A stretch of DNA of 34,669 bases from Chara braunii (GCA_003427395.1 BFEA01000268.1:1487416-1522084), one strand, 5' to 3'; counted from the first letter of the stretch, positions 11,784 through 22,057 are shown. The notes: generated from the letters alone by a model not told the origin. Numbers and translations are program-made.

Positions 11784-12501
11784 TCAGAACACTGCCTTTT
11801 CAAGAAAAAGTAAACCGTCCACCAACACAAACTCGTCAGATGTGGCCTTGTCTTGGGCCTCAAGTTTGCGTACGATGTCCATCATGATAGGGTCTTCCTC
11901 GTAGGTTTCCACCAAAGATCGAGGTACATAATCGGATAAGCCAAACTCAGTAATCAGCGCACCTAGGTAGTCTGCCCTACGTGATAGTGCATCAGCATCC
12001 TTGTTGTACTCTCCCTTCAGATAATCTAGCTTGAAGTCATATTGGTCTATGACTTTAATCCAGCGTTTGAGTGCGTCAGAGAGAACATGTTGTGTCTTGA
12101 TCCACTTGAGTTTTTGATGATCAATTCTCAAGTACGTAGTAGAAGGCATAGAGTTCCCTTTCGTATGTGGAGTTTGCCAATTTCGTTGATGGCATCATCT
12201 TGTTCATGTACTCAATCGGCCTCAACCTTTTCCCTTCCCGTTGGGCCAGCACTGCGCCAATGCCATGTTGGCTTGCGTTAGTGGTAGCAACGAATGGCCT
12301 CTCCGGTTCGGAGACCATGAGAATCTCATGATGTGTGAGGGCATGCTTCAATCTTTTGAAAGCAGCCTCACAAGCGTTTGTCCATTCCGATGGTGTGTCA
12401 ATGTGTGTTAGATCAGTCAAAGGGGAGGCCATTGCACTACAATTCTTTACGAAACTTTGGTAGTAGCCACACATCCCTAAGAATGATCTGACCTCAATCA
12501 C
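11784..12501 (-). pseudogene. gypsy RNase H region
   Basis: EVRSFLGMCGYYQSFVKNCSAMASPLTDL is the RT-RNase H connection, followed by ERPFVATTNASQHGIGAVLAQREG. In that block the first catalytic Asp of retroelement RNase H (TDAS) is Asn. A frameshift at about 12125 leads to TTYLRIDHQKLKW and SDALKRWIKVIDQYDFKLDYLKGEYNKDADALSRR, the usual end of gypsy RNase H (G--N--ADALSR). A spacer to integrase follows (ITEFGLSDYVPRSL). Confidence 0.85.
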
Positions 12502-12772
12502 GAACGTGGGCAGTTGCTAGTCATGAATGCTAGCCACCTTGCATTTTCAGGCGTAATCCCTTCCGCGGATATCTCGTGACCCAAGTAGAAGATTCTAGTG
12601 CGATTGAACTCGCATTTCTCTACGTTTATCGTATACTTGTGTTGTCACAAGAGAGAGAGTGTGGTTTCGACATGTTGGGTATGCGCCTCGACAATGGTAC
12701 TGAAGATAGGTGTATCGTCGAGGCGCACAACAATGAACTTATCCAAGTAGTCATGAAACACCCTATTCATGG
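12500..12772 (-). pseudogene. gypsy reverse transcriptase, C-terminal part
   Basis: It resumes immediately left of the solo LTR: MNRVFHDYLDKF, then VVRLDDTPIFS, the YxDD catalytic box with Tyr replaced by Arg. HTQHVETTLSLL is followed by a stop, then INVEKCEFNRTRIFYLGHEISAEGI, the conserved thumb entry (usual EKC-F...V-YLGH-IS--GI). The frame breaks again near 12508. Confidence 0.85.
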
Positions 12773-12776
12773 CATG

Positions 12777-14048
12777 TGTTTCGATCCTGGCCAATTTCGA
12801 AGTCCACAATCATCAGAAAGTACAATGTTGTCCAATTGCGAAAAGAAATGAATGAACTTGAGAGGAAAGAGAGGGAAAGAAGAAGAAGAAGAATTAAGAA
12901 GAAGAAAGAGATGATGTACTCCAGCATAGACCAAAGACAAAGCTCTTCTTCTTCGCTCAACAACCTCCTCCTCTTTATCTCCTCCTCTCTTATTCAAACA
13001 ATAAATAAGCAATAATAATGTTGAACAGTTGAACCAGAATCAATGTCTGAATCCGACTTCTACTGCAGGCACAAGTTGAGGTCCACCATAGCCATGGCAG
13101 CCCTTCTTCTTCCTCCACATACAGGCCGAGGCTATGGCGGACTACGGAGGCTTCAGCCTCCTGTACAAGAGACAACCTAAAGCAGCTACACCGCTTCCCT
13201 ACTCCAAGGTCATCACCCAGCAGCTATGCTGCTGCCTACTCAACCGCCATGCCTGACTCTCTCCGAGCTTCCCTGATGCGGCATTACCCCCACTGGGGCC
13301 TTCCTGATGCAGCGCCTAGCAAGGAGATGAAGATGGTGTCTACCATAGCCAGGTAAGTACCCTACCACTCTCCTCCTTGGTCCCCTTCTCCCTCCTCCTC
13401 CTACCGGCTGAGCTCCACCATAGCCAAGGTGGAAGCTCCCGGCTTCTTCCTCCCAGCAGCGCTGTAGTGCCCAACGCTCCTCCACCTAGCGCTCCAGCAG
13501 CGTGACGCCCAACTCGCATACTGAAGAATGAGGCGGAGCTCTTGCCTCCGCCTCTAGATATAGCGGCCTGCTTGCCTCTTGGGCGGTGACTTCCAGGCCG
13601 CTCGGCCTCTCCAAGCAACCGGTACCTCCTCCGTTTCGGAGGGAAACATCATTGCAGACCCTGATATTACCCGTACAGGCTCTAGACTCAGACTGGTTGG
13701 ATTGGTACCGGCCTAGACCTACCCTACCGCTACTGGCCTACTTGAGTGTTTTTCCGCTACCCCAAGGGCCTCAGGGCCGCTAGCTTCGTCACTTGAGTGT
13801 TTTCCCTGCTACAACCCTCAAGGCCACGGCCACAGGTAAGTACCGGCCCTAAGAAAGTGCCCTTGCGGGTCCCACACACACTCTTACCAACAAGCACTCA
13901 GACAGGCATGCAGGTCACAAGCACACACACACATAGACAGACTTAGAAAACGCAGCAGAACGCGGGAATCTCATCAAGGCATCCATTCCATCGGCAGAAC
14001 TTCAGAAATCAGCAGTGTTCTCAGTCTGTGTTATGACGGGTCATTACA
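12777..14048 (-). mobile_element. Solo LTR inserted in the gypsy RT gene
   Basis: On the minus strand it starts TGTAATGACCCG at 14048 and ends CGAAACA at 12777, the TG...CA ends of an LTR. It is flanked by CATG on both sides (12773-12776 and 14049-14052), a 4-bp target duplication. Deleting the insert and one CATG joins the RT motif B (FQ at the right edge) to AMNRVFHDYLDKF at the left edge in frame. The 1,272 bp have no coding domain. They contain a purine-rich run (12850-12915) and an imperfect repeat of CTTGAGTGTTTTTCCGCTAC (13741-13760, again near 13793-13815). This is a solo LTR from another LTR family, younger than its host. Confidence 0.82.
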
Positions 14049-14700
14049 CATGCTGGAATATACCCAACTCATTGGAAAGGCCAAAAGGCATCACCGTAGA
14101 CCGTACCTGGCTTGAAATGCGGTTTTGTGCTGATCTTCTGGTCCAATGTCAATTTGATGGTAGTAGGACTTCAAAATTATCTTAGTGAAGTACTTGCATC
14201 CCTGCACCCTATCCAATAGGTCGTCGATGCGGGGTAGAGACTCTGCATTCTTAACTGTGATGACATTGAGGCCTCTTCAGTCTATGCACATCCTTAATGA
14301 CCCCCGCTTCTTTGGAACGAATAAGACAGGTGAGCCGAAGGGGAGGTACTAGGCGAGATCCAACCCTTCTCTGTGAGCTCTTTCAGTTGCCGACGAAGTT
14401 TGTCCAACTCGGTCGGGGCCATCCTATAGATCCTCCCCTTTCAGGTCTTAGGGTTACTTATATGGCATGGACAATCTCCCTGTCTACAGCTCTTGAAGGG
14501 TCCTCAAACAGATCGGGGTACTTAGCAACGATGTTCTCTATCTTTGGGGGTACTTTAACGGCCTCCCCTTTTTTCGAGACAGACTTATCGTCGTCTTGGT
14601 TCTGTTTATAATAATTATAGAATGCACTCGCACACGTACACCCATAGGAGTCAACTAATCTACTAGCTTTGTACTTGGCTAGTCTATAACGGTTCTCCAA
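14049..14700 (-). pseudogene. gypsy reverse transcriptase, N-terminal part
   Basis: A linker (KYPDLFEDPSRAVDREIVHAI) ends at 14458. RT fingers and palm follow: FGSPVLFVPKKRGSLRMCID, then TGA where Tyr normally follows, then RGLNVITVKNAESLPRIDDLLD and the motif A region, YFTKIILKSYYHQIDIGPEDQHKTAF. In motif A the usual catalytic Asp (TKIDLKSGYHQI) is Ile (KIILKSYYHQI). A frameshift leads into VMPFGLSNELGIFQ, the motif B block, which runs to the insertion at 14048. Both the stop and the Asp loss make the enzyme dead. Confidence 0.85.
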
Positions 14701-15120
14701 TCAGGTAACACATGCTTAAGCATTTTTCGGTCCCAGTTGAATTGGAGTTTGGCAAGCTCAAGGCAGTACATACCTAACAACATGTCGAAAGGCAAGTCGT
14801 CGCTGATTAGGAACGAAATCTGGTGATCAAGTTTCTCACCTGCATAAGAGAAGGTGCATACCACATCCTTGTTGTAGTGCTTGACTAACGTGCGCTCTTT
14901 GTTGGGTAGAGTAGATGCTACAGGTCTACTCAAGCGCTGCAACCGGTCCCCTAAGTCTCTCAACGCAGAGCGACTTCTGAAGTTTTCGTGTAGAGCCAAT
15001 GTCTACGAAGGCACCACAATTGCAGCCACCTACACTGACTTCTACAATGAAATGCTCCCCTTTAGGACCTTTGGACAATGGCACCCAAAACTCACGAGGG
15101 TCCCTTGCCGACCACTCAGT
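14679..15120 (-). pseudogene. gypsy aspartic protease region
   Basis: The frame reads EFWVPLSKGPKGEHFIVEVSVGG, then CGAFVDIGST. The last is the flap-strand/active-site block of retropepsin, where DTGA or DSGA is usual and here is DIGS. The frame shifts near 14998 and continues DLGDRLQRLSRPVASTLPNK ... ISDDLPFDMLLGMYCLELAKLQFNW, matching the ILG-x-x-L/F block of gypsy proteases. Proteases of this family cut the Gag-Pol polyprotein. The Thr/Ser-to-Ile change plus the frameshift mean it is inactive. Confidence 0.65.
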
Positions 15121-15269
15121 TTCTAAGTGTTCTCCTGAAGTGGTGAAGGTACACCAACCACTTCAGCATGAGTAGAAGCAGCTACCACTTCTACTGGCCA
15201 GATGTGTGTCCCTGGGTGCCGCTGGTAGAAGCACCTCTCTAGGCGAAAGATTCCCCAAAACCTCCTTCA

Positions 15270-15350
15270 GGCGCAATCTTGTGAGAAACCTTTACGTTCT
15301 TGCACTCAACTGCCGGTGGCCATACTCGTCGCAGTTAATGCAAGCCCCTC
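15270..15350 (-). pseudogene. Gag zinc-knuckle remnant
   Basis: RGACINCDEYGHR is visible on the minus strand, giving the C-x2-C-x4-H part of a CCHC knuckle that binds RNA in retroelement nucleocapsids. The final Cys (TGCAAGAAC) is present but one frame away, so an indel falls just after the His. Confidence 0.6.
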
Positions 15351-15583
15351 GCGAATATCGGTCCCTTCACACATCTTGACCTAGGCCATCCCCCACCCTA
15401 GCCGGAGTCTTGTTGCGTTTTGTGCCTGCCCCTGATTCTTTTGTTGATCGCCCTTCCCGCAGCCAACTGCCTCTCCTTTAGTTAGGGCGACAATGTTGCT
15501 ACCCTTTGCACTCTCCTCGCTGCCTCTCTGTCCCCTCCACAAGTTCAGAAAGGTGGTCGATCTCGGTTTGCTTCCCATTAGAA

Positions 15584-17080
15584 TCAACCATCATCAACCA
15601 ACTTCCCTTTTTCTTCCACTCTTATGGAGTCTTCTTCTTTCTTCCATCCACAACTACTTGCTGAGCCCATCCCAACCTTGCCTCTTAAGTCTAAGGCCTT
15701 GATGCTGAAAGAATAGAGGGTGTGATACTCAATGCTGGCCTCACTAACCAACAGATTCTTGATGTCTGTGGGAAGACATCTCAAGAACATGGTTAGGAGG
15801 ACTTGGGGATCATAGTGAAATCCCTGTACTACGACCAGTTTCTCCACGACACTTGTGAGTTTTCGCGCCGTCTTGAACTTCTTAGTATCAAGACGTGCCA
15901 ACGCATCAGTGGCTTGTTGAGCCTGTCAAGACGGGCCAACGCATCAGTGGCTTGTTGAGCCTGCTGAGGGTTGTGCCAATGCACCTCGACTAGGTCCATG
16001 AAGCTTTCAAGTGTCTGGGTCTGCGCCCAGTCATTCATTCTCCTCGCAAAGCCCTTTGTCGCCATGTACCTGTTCAGCCATCTTGCTTCCGATCCTTCTA
16101 AGTAAGAAGCGGAAGTGATCACCTCCTCACACAGTGTACGCTTGGTCCCTACCCACAATGGAACCATCCTCGACCAAGTTTCGAGGGCCTTGTCTGTCTT
16201 GTCTCCTGTGAACACAGTCGGGGGTTTCATTGGGGTTTTCCGGTACCAAGGTTGCTGGGATCTTGTCTATCCGGCGAGCTAACTGCACCTTCTGCTGCCC
16301 TGAAGCTGCAGCAGTTGGACCTGAAGATAAAAAATCAATAGTCTGCGCTACTGCTGCGGACGTACCACCTGGTGGGACGCCAAATTGTGGAACAAAGGGG
16401 CCTGTCATCGCTGGTAATTGAGCCGGCGATGGAAAAGCTGCTTGTTGCTGGACACTTGTCCTGCTAGGCATGGAGGGTAGTGGTCCCCGTCTTCCCTGCA
16501 CGGCCATCTCATCCAGTCGGCTATCACTCGTTAATGTTTAGCAGATTCGCCCGGATGATATTTCCTACATCGTCCATGGTTGAATCATCTATTCCTTTGA
16601 ATGCAGCCTTATCTGCCTCTATGTTGTCCAATCTAGCCTTATGATTGCTAATCTGGTCTTTTCTTTTAGTAGCATCTCTTAGTTGCTTCTCTAGCTGTAA
16701 GCGGAGTAACTCTACTTGCTGGAGTTCTAACTCCTCTTTAGTAGGTGGGGGTGGCAGGCTGTACTGCGAGCCTGCCATCTGACTCGTGGAGGGTCCAGCA
16801 CTAGTCCCACTGGATGAGACTAAGGTACCTGACGTTTGCTGATCTTGAGAGGTTGCTGCAGATGCAGCCATTGCCATTGCGCTAGCTGCTGCTGCCGATA
16901 ACACTTGTTCCGCAGCTGCTGCCTCCCTAGCCGTCTGCAAATGACGGGCCCTTGCTTCGGCCCGGAACCATCTGTCGTCCCCTGGCAGCAGAACCTGAAA
17001 CACTACTGGAATCCTACCGAGTCCCGCTGTGTTTGCCTCCTATCTTCAGCTGTCCCTTCCCCACTATCTGTGCCGCTCAT
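15584..17080 (-). pseudogene. gag: gypsy Gag region (fragmented)
   Basis: An ATG near 17078 opens MSGTDSGEG..., stops near 17005, and the same protein resumes one frame away (LLPGDDRWFRAEARARHLQ). An Ala-rich helix follows (AAAAEQVLSAAAASAMAMAAS), then a coiled-coil-like segment (ELELQQVELLRLQLEKQLRDATKRKDQ), a Pro/Gln-rich linker (16507-16200) and a retrotransposon Gag core (KALETWSRMVPLW, EGSEARWLNRY, ESFMDLVEVHW; 16230-15900). A 38-bp tandem duplication at 15889-15964 shifts the frame within the core. The last part (15901-15584) has LTSVVEKLVVVQGFHYDPQVLLTMFLRCLPTDIKN. Family Gags assemble the particle and bind RNA; this copy cannot make one product. Confidence 0.75.
15889..15964. repeat. 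38-bp tandem duplication inside Gag
   Basis: Two head-to-tail copies (15889-15926 and 15927-15964) differ at one or two bases. As 38 is not a multiple of three, the second copy moves the Gag frame; one copy alone reads ...QQATDALARLDTKK in frame. Confidence 0.9.
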
Positions 17081-17580
17081 CAGCTAAGCAGATCACTATC
17101 TGCACTAGTGCCCTCACTGGGGCCTACCACAACATGTCTGACTGAGTTGTAAAATAAAATATAATAAATTAATATTCAGCAAGTCGACTAGGCTACTAAT
17201 CACGTGGTGTCAACAGCATTTACAAAAACTAAACAAATGATCTACCCTACTTTGATCAGTTCTCACACAGCAGCAACGAATCAGAACTGGCTAAGGTAGA
17301 CTACTACAGTTCTAGTCTGACGCTGTCTGTTAGGTGTTAGCAGTCTGTCACCTCAACTATTCAAAAAAAAAAAAAAAATCACATGCACAGATGTATGCAG
17401 AAATGGGAATAAATTTTGTTTGTGTACGAGCACCAATTGGAACCTTCCCTTCCTCTGTATCCAGAGATCCTGGCTGCATCATCAAGCAGCATTCTGTCGC
17501 GTGCACAATAGCCCACCCTTTTGCCTAGGAACTCGCTTATGATCAGCACTGCCCGTTATTTATCCTCGCATGCAACGAGC
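17081..17580. other. 5' leader of the gypsy relic
   Basis: The segment between the Gag start and the right flanking repeat is A/T-rich, with an A16 run at 17363-17378. No primer-binding site complementary to a common tRNA was found in it. Confidence 0.35.
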
Positions 17581-17950
17581 CCACTTGGTGCCGGCGCTCC
17601 CCAGCCTGCCTGCTTACTGCAGCTTCGCATGGCAGTGCAGCAGTGTGGCCGCGATGCCTGCACAGGACAGAATGCCCTCCCACTGGGGCACATTTTCCTT
17701 TATGGAAAGTGTGCCCGTTGCTGGCTGGCCTGGCCAGGCATGTGGGGGCCCCAGTAGCTTGCTTCTGGCCCCAAGTGTGTGTCCCCAGGCCAGGGTTCTG
17801 ATACTGGCCTGGTCCTCGTGCAGTTAGGCACGTTCAGGCAGCCACCCAGCCTCCAAGTGTTCGCAGCATTCTCATTGGCTCCCAGCTCATGTGTGATGAC
17901 AATGCTGCTCTCTCATTGGCCCGGGGTCAGTCCATGATGTGTCGGCCTCA
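17581..17950 (-). repeat. Flanking repeat, right copy (possible 5' LTR of the gypsy element)
   Basis: This is the fuller copy of the pair with 9891-10198. Similarity begins at CCACTT and fades after CGGCCTCA. Two CCAAT boxes lie on the minus strand (GGGCCAATGAG and GAGCCAATGAG), in keeping with a promoter-bearing LTR. CCAGTATCAGAACC on the minus strand at about 17801-17788 resembles the tRNA-iMet primer site (TGGTATCAGAGCC) and would put the LTR to its right instead. Confidence 0.45.
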
Positions 17951-18114
17951 TGCAGTGTGTACATTGCTGGTTACATTTCTGTTTGACAAGTTGGTGCATT
18001 TGGATGTGTTGAGGAAATTCTGAATATTGTAATGATTGCTGACTCAACGATATACGTAATTAAGGTTCCAGTGTAATTTTTCATTTCATGTGATGGATGC
18101 TGTTGATTGTGCAG

Positions 18115-18324
18115 GTTTGGGGAATGTTAGGAGTTGATCCACATTTGTACAAGCACGGGATGAGGAATACATCATCAAGGCTGCAAATGCAGTCACCTGC
18201 TGCTGCCCAATCTCAGTCCAAGGAAAGAACATCAGCTGCAATCACCACAGCTATTGATGAGACACCCATAGACCTTCTCTGCAGTGCGACATTTTCGACA
18301 AGTAATGAAGATTTCTACCCAACT
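18115..18324 (+). CDS. Possible internal exon, product unknown
   Basis: A 210-nt segment is bounded by an acceptor, GATTGTGCAG, and a donor, GTGAGT, at 18325. It is open in one frame with both ends in phase 0 (70 codons). The peptide begins VWGMLGVDPHLYKHGMRNTSSRL, then becomes Gln/Ser/Thr/Ala-rich, and ends STSNEDFYPT. No family is recognised. If real, it belongs to a plus-strand gene with long introns. Confidence 0.33.
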
Positions 18325-18446
18325 GTGAGTTCAGTACTATAATGCTTACATTGGGGTGTAGTCTCTCTAGAGTCAATCATCATAATGTGCCCCTTGCTCA
18401 TAATGTCCCCTTCCGCACAATGACACGTGCAGGCACCATTCCACTG

Positions 18447-18590
18447 TGCCGTCAAAGCACGTATCTCAACCTGCGCTTTCTCCTATCCCTTGGGGTCAGC
18501 CACGCCAAAAATCTTTCCCTGCACCGTGTAACGGCCCACCGCCCTTCAGTCTCAGACCTGCGCGTTAGGTCTCCTCATAAACCTCGGTGA
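18447..18590 (+). pseudogene. Second fragment of the Penelope-like RT relic
   Basis: The nucleotide sequence parallels 1322-1470: CAAAGCAC..., CTTGGGGTCAGCCACGCC... and CAACCTT/CCCTTCAGTCTCAGACCTGC...CCTCATAA. It covers the ALKAHKSPPALRPILGVT region and just beyond. Several indels scramble the frame, and motif A is not present. Confidence 0.5.
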
Positions 18591-18963
18591 GCTATGCTCT
18601 CCAATGCACCATTAGCTGGCCACGCAGCAAGAATAAACGATTCTCTCAGTCAAAAGTTCCTCCGGTCGGGTGTAATACTGTGTCGTGACTTATCCTTACT
18701 GGATTCTGCTGTCCACCAGTACCTGTCGTACGATAAGCTCCGTGTTTTAAAGTTCCGATCTGCTGTGTTGGGAGTCTGTGACCGCCTGTGAGCCCAAAAT
18801 CATGCTGGGAAGAGTAGGGCCACAGTTGCATTGCCTTTTTCTTATCATTATATGAAAGTGCCTTGGACTTCGTTTTTTTGTGAAAGGGTGACACTAACCT
18901 CTGTCTCCCACTGCAATGTGTCCAGATACACTAACCTCTGTCTTGTGCACGTGGTGGGCGGCG

Positions 18964-19280
18964 CATCCAATTTACAGGGGCCAGGTAGTTCAGAGCTAAA
19001 AACGTTGTACGTATATCAGGATTCAAACTTAAGTCTGTCTATCGAGACTTGATAGATGCACCATTCAGCGACATGGATTCGCCAGCCGTGCAGCAAGATA
19101 CGCTGCCCCCAATTCATCTTGTTCACATGCGGCGGGTTGCACTGCGAGGTCCATCATCATCCAATTTACAGGGGCCAGGTAGTTCAGTGCTAAAATAGCC
19201 ATATGGACGTGAGGATCGAACTTAGGTCTGTCTATCGAGTCCGGATAGCTGCACCATTCAGAGACATGGATTCGCCAGCC
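18964..19280. repeat. Tandem duplication (period 194) with tRNA-like content
   Basis: 18964-19087 and 19158-19280 share CATCCAATTTACAGGGGCCAGGTAGTTCAG, the AAACTTAAGTCTGTCTATCGAG region and CACCATTCAG-GACATGGATTCGCC. On the minus strand each copy has CTATC-7 nt-GATAG, like an anticodon stem-loop. GTTCGATCC (copy 2) or GTTTGAATCC (copy 1) follows at tRNA T-loop spacing. The acceptor stem is not convincing. Confidence 0.6.
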
Positions 19281-19528
19281 TTCCAAGGCAGTGCCATTAA
19301 TGCCACTCACGCACCACTGTGTCTTCTGGGCAGCCCTGCGGTCTTCCCAGACCCTGCATGCGGCAGGATTGTCAAGAGTGACAAAACACAGTGGTTTTCT
19401 TCACATTCCCATTGTTCACATCACAACGTGCCCTGGCCCCCAGCCCCCTCCCACACAATCCTGTTTTGGTATACATCCGCACCTGTGTTTCCCATTTCTC
19501 TTCGTTAATGCCAACCTCCCTGATGCGT

Positions 19529-20020
19529 TGTCCACAAGAGCAGCTCATGCCAAGTTTTAGTTTTCGTCCCTCCTAGTCTTCGTCCCCTCCATAGTTTCTG
19601 TCTTTTGCTGCTCATCTTCCTCCCTGGGATATGGAATTATGGCAGGGGGCGGATTGTACGGGGAAAAGGAGGTGGAGGCGGATATTGGCAAGGGATTTCG
19701 AGAGACTGGATAGATGGTAGGGGGAGAGGGAAGAGGCTTGGAAAGGGGGGAACTCAATCTGATGATGCTGGACCCACACACGTAGCTTATGCCAAGTTTT
19801 CCTTTCCAAGCCCCATCGTCTTCATATCCTCCATATTCTGCTCCCTCTGCTGTTCCTCTTCCTTCCCTCTCTTCCCCATGTTCAGATCAAACCACCCCTC
19901 TCTAATCTTTCTTTAGCCCTCTGCCCCCCCTTCCTCCGATATCTCTCTTCGCCTGCATTTCCCATCGCGTTCTCCTCTGGAAGGGGTAGTCCACACGAGC
20001 ATCTTATGCCAAGTTTTGTC
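19529..20020. repeat. Three spaced copies of an ATGCCAAGTTTT motif
   Basis: Copies at 19529-19560, 19770-19802 and 19988-20020 share a CCACA-CG--GC--TTATGCCAAGTTTT pattern, spaced 242 and 217 bp. C/T-rich sequence lies between them. They may be decayed units of a tandem array. Confidence 0.6.
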
Positions 20021-20228
20021 GGCGTTTGTTTTTTTTTGGCCATTCGATTTTTCCTTGTTTTGTTATTTAACTGAGGAGAAATGTGGAGCTTTCTGTACCT
20101 TGTTCATAATCTCGCTATAGATTGGGTCATTAGGGTATGCAGCTTATCTTTTGCTGCAAATCAGACGTAGTGCAGGGTTGCAGCCGACCAGTCCGCCATA
20201 TTGCAGCTGACCAGTCGGCGTGGTGTTC

Positions 20229-20298
20229 GGGGGCAGGGTGTTTGATTGGGGGAGGGGGGGGTTGGGTGTTTGGGGGTTCCGTCGGGGAGGGGGGGGGG
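20229..20298 (+). other. G-rich tract with quadruplex potential
   Basis: More than five runs of four or more G within 70 bp, separated by short loops (TTGGGTGTTTGGGGG and similar). Confidence 0.6.
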
Positions 20299-20579
20299 AA
20301 CACAGGAAGTTGAGCAAGAAGATGAACCAAGTCTGCAGAGGTGCTTGATTCAATTGCAGAAAAGCATCACTTCAACAGGAAGATGAACCAAGTCCCTGGC
20401 GTCTGAAAAACTGAGACAAGATTCGAGCCCACCTAGGCTACCGTAGAAAAGAAAGAGACTGAAGAATGGGAAGACAAAGAAGAAGACGAAGATGACGAAG
20501 AGGAGAAGAAGAAGAGGAAGACGACGAGGACGACGAAGAAGAAGAAGAACAAGAACAAGAAGTGGAAGAAGAAGTGGAA

Positions 20580-20742
<163 letters not shown>

Positions 20743-20760
20743 CACATCAACGACACACTT

Positions 20761-21462
20761 TCATTCACTGCGGCTACTCGTGTCTGTTGACGACGATGCC
20801 GACCCCGATCGGGACGAAGACGAGGAAGGCCAAGAGCTGCTGCTACTCGACTCATCGTCCTCTTGCACATGTTTCCTCGTCTTCTGCGGTCCGTGTTTTG
20901 GTGATCGATCAGCTGCCGCAGCTTTCTTTTGCACTCGTCGAGACTTCTTCCTCTTCCCTTGTCGAACAACAACACTTTTTTCTTCCAAGGTCTCAGGCGG
21001 CGTGACAGTCTCGCATCCGTTCCTTTTTCCACTTCTCATCTTGGGTGCCGCTGCCTTCTTTTCCTTGTTCTTTCCTCCCTTCTTTCTGCCCCCCAAGCTC
21101 TTCACTTGGCACACCTTGCTCTCGTCAATGCCGGGCGGTGACACCGTGCATTCATGTCATGCGGTGGGGTCGTTCCACCATCCTGGACTGGCGGGGTCCT
21201 TCTCCTGTAAAACTTGGGCACATGTCCCCTCCCCAACGACCAGCCGAATGTCCTCGTTCAACCGTAGAGTGGGCGGGGTGGGTTCTGTGAATCTGGCCCA
21301 GTCAGGGGTGTTAGACTCGTCATCAGTCCGCATTGGGGACATCGAAGCCAGGTGCTTACAAAAGTCTTGTGCAGAGCCACGCGGGGCAATAGGGGCCATG
21401 TGGGGCAACAGGGAGGCGAATCTCTTCCCCAATTGCAACCCCTTATCCGGAGTGGAGAACAC
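20761..21462 (-). pseudogene. Basic/Ser-rich C-terminal tail of the hAT transposase (or separate protein)
   Basis: One frame runs 700 bp with a single TGA at 21155. It reads GKRFASLLPHMAPIAPRG, DESNTPDWARFTEPTPPTLRLNED, then after the TGA LGGRKKGGKNKEKKAAAPK and RQGKRKKSRRVQKK (likely nuclear-localisation clusters). It ends with a Ser/Asp/Glu tail. Composition suggests a flexible nuclear tail. It has no domain of its own and lies directly downstream on the same strand, so I attach it to the transposase, without proof. TGA could come from CGA by CpG decay. Confidence 0.45.
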
Positions 21463-22057
21463 ATCGCCGCTTCCATGTCTGCACCCACAACACCATCGTC
21501 AACTGCACCAACAACACTGTTCGTAGCAGTGGCACCGACCGGATCATCCCACGCACACCAATTACCGCATCAGCCTCACCCGGAGCAACAACAATGGGGG
21601 TGTCAATGTCTGCACCAACAGACGCATCTGCCTCCACCACATCACTGTCATCGGGGATGTGTGCCGACCCCCCTGGTGTGGTCCCACAAGCGGTGCCTTC
21701 GTCCTCGAGCGTGGGTCGCCGATGACGGGTGAGCTGTGCCCCCGAGAGTGAGGCGGTCCCTTGCAGCGAAGCTGCACCACTATGTGGAAGTCGGACGTTG
21801 TGAACAAATACCCTCCTCAGTCGTCAACGAGGCTGAAGTGCCCACCGAGCACCCGCTAGACGCAAGGACCTCTGACGTGGTGATGTGGTTGTGCGGGGAG
21901 GAAGAACATGAACCACCTCCCGACCTCCTAGTCGACCACCTGTCAACGAGTTCCACTCGAACCAACTCGTCATCATCCTCGTTGTCAACTCTTCATCGTC
22001 AACATCAACAACGGTCTTCCCACAGTCATGATCTGCAAGACGACAAGGGTGATAAGC

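Larger units (their letters stand above)
10524..17080 (-). mobile_element. Degenerate Ty3/gypsy LTR retrotransposon, internal region
   Basis: Minus-strand domains run in the order Gag, protease, reverse transcriptase, RNase H, integrase and a chromodomain-like tail, the order that defines Ty3/gypsy (Metaviridae). At least ten frameshifts or stops break it, and a 1.27-kb solo LTR splits the RT. The integrase has an internal deletion, and several catalytic residues are substituted. It is an old, non-autonomous relic; domain entries below give details. Confidence 0.9.

Noticed and set aside
17788-17801. tRNA-iMet primer-binding site
   Set aside because: Only the TATCAGA core matches, the same core occurs in the left copy, and it is inside the repeat rather than at its inner edge; kept as an alternative only.
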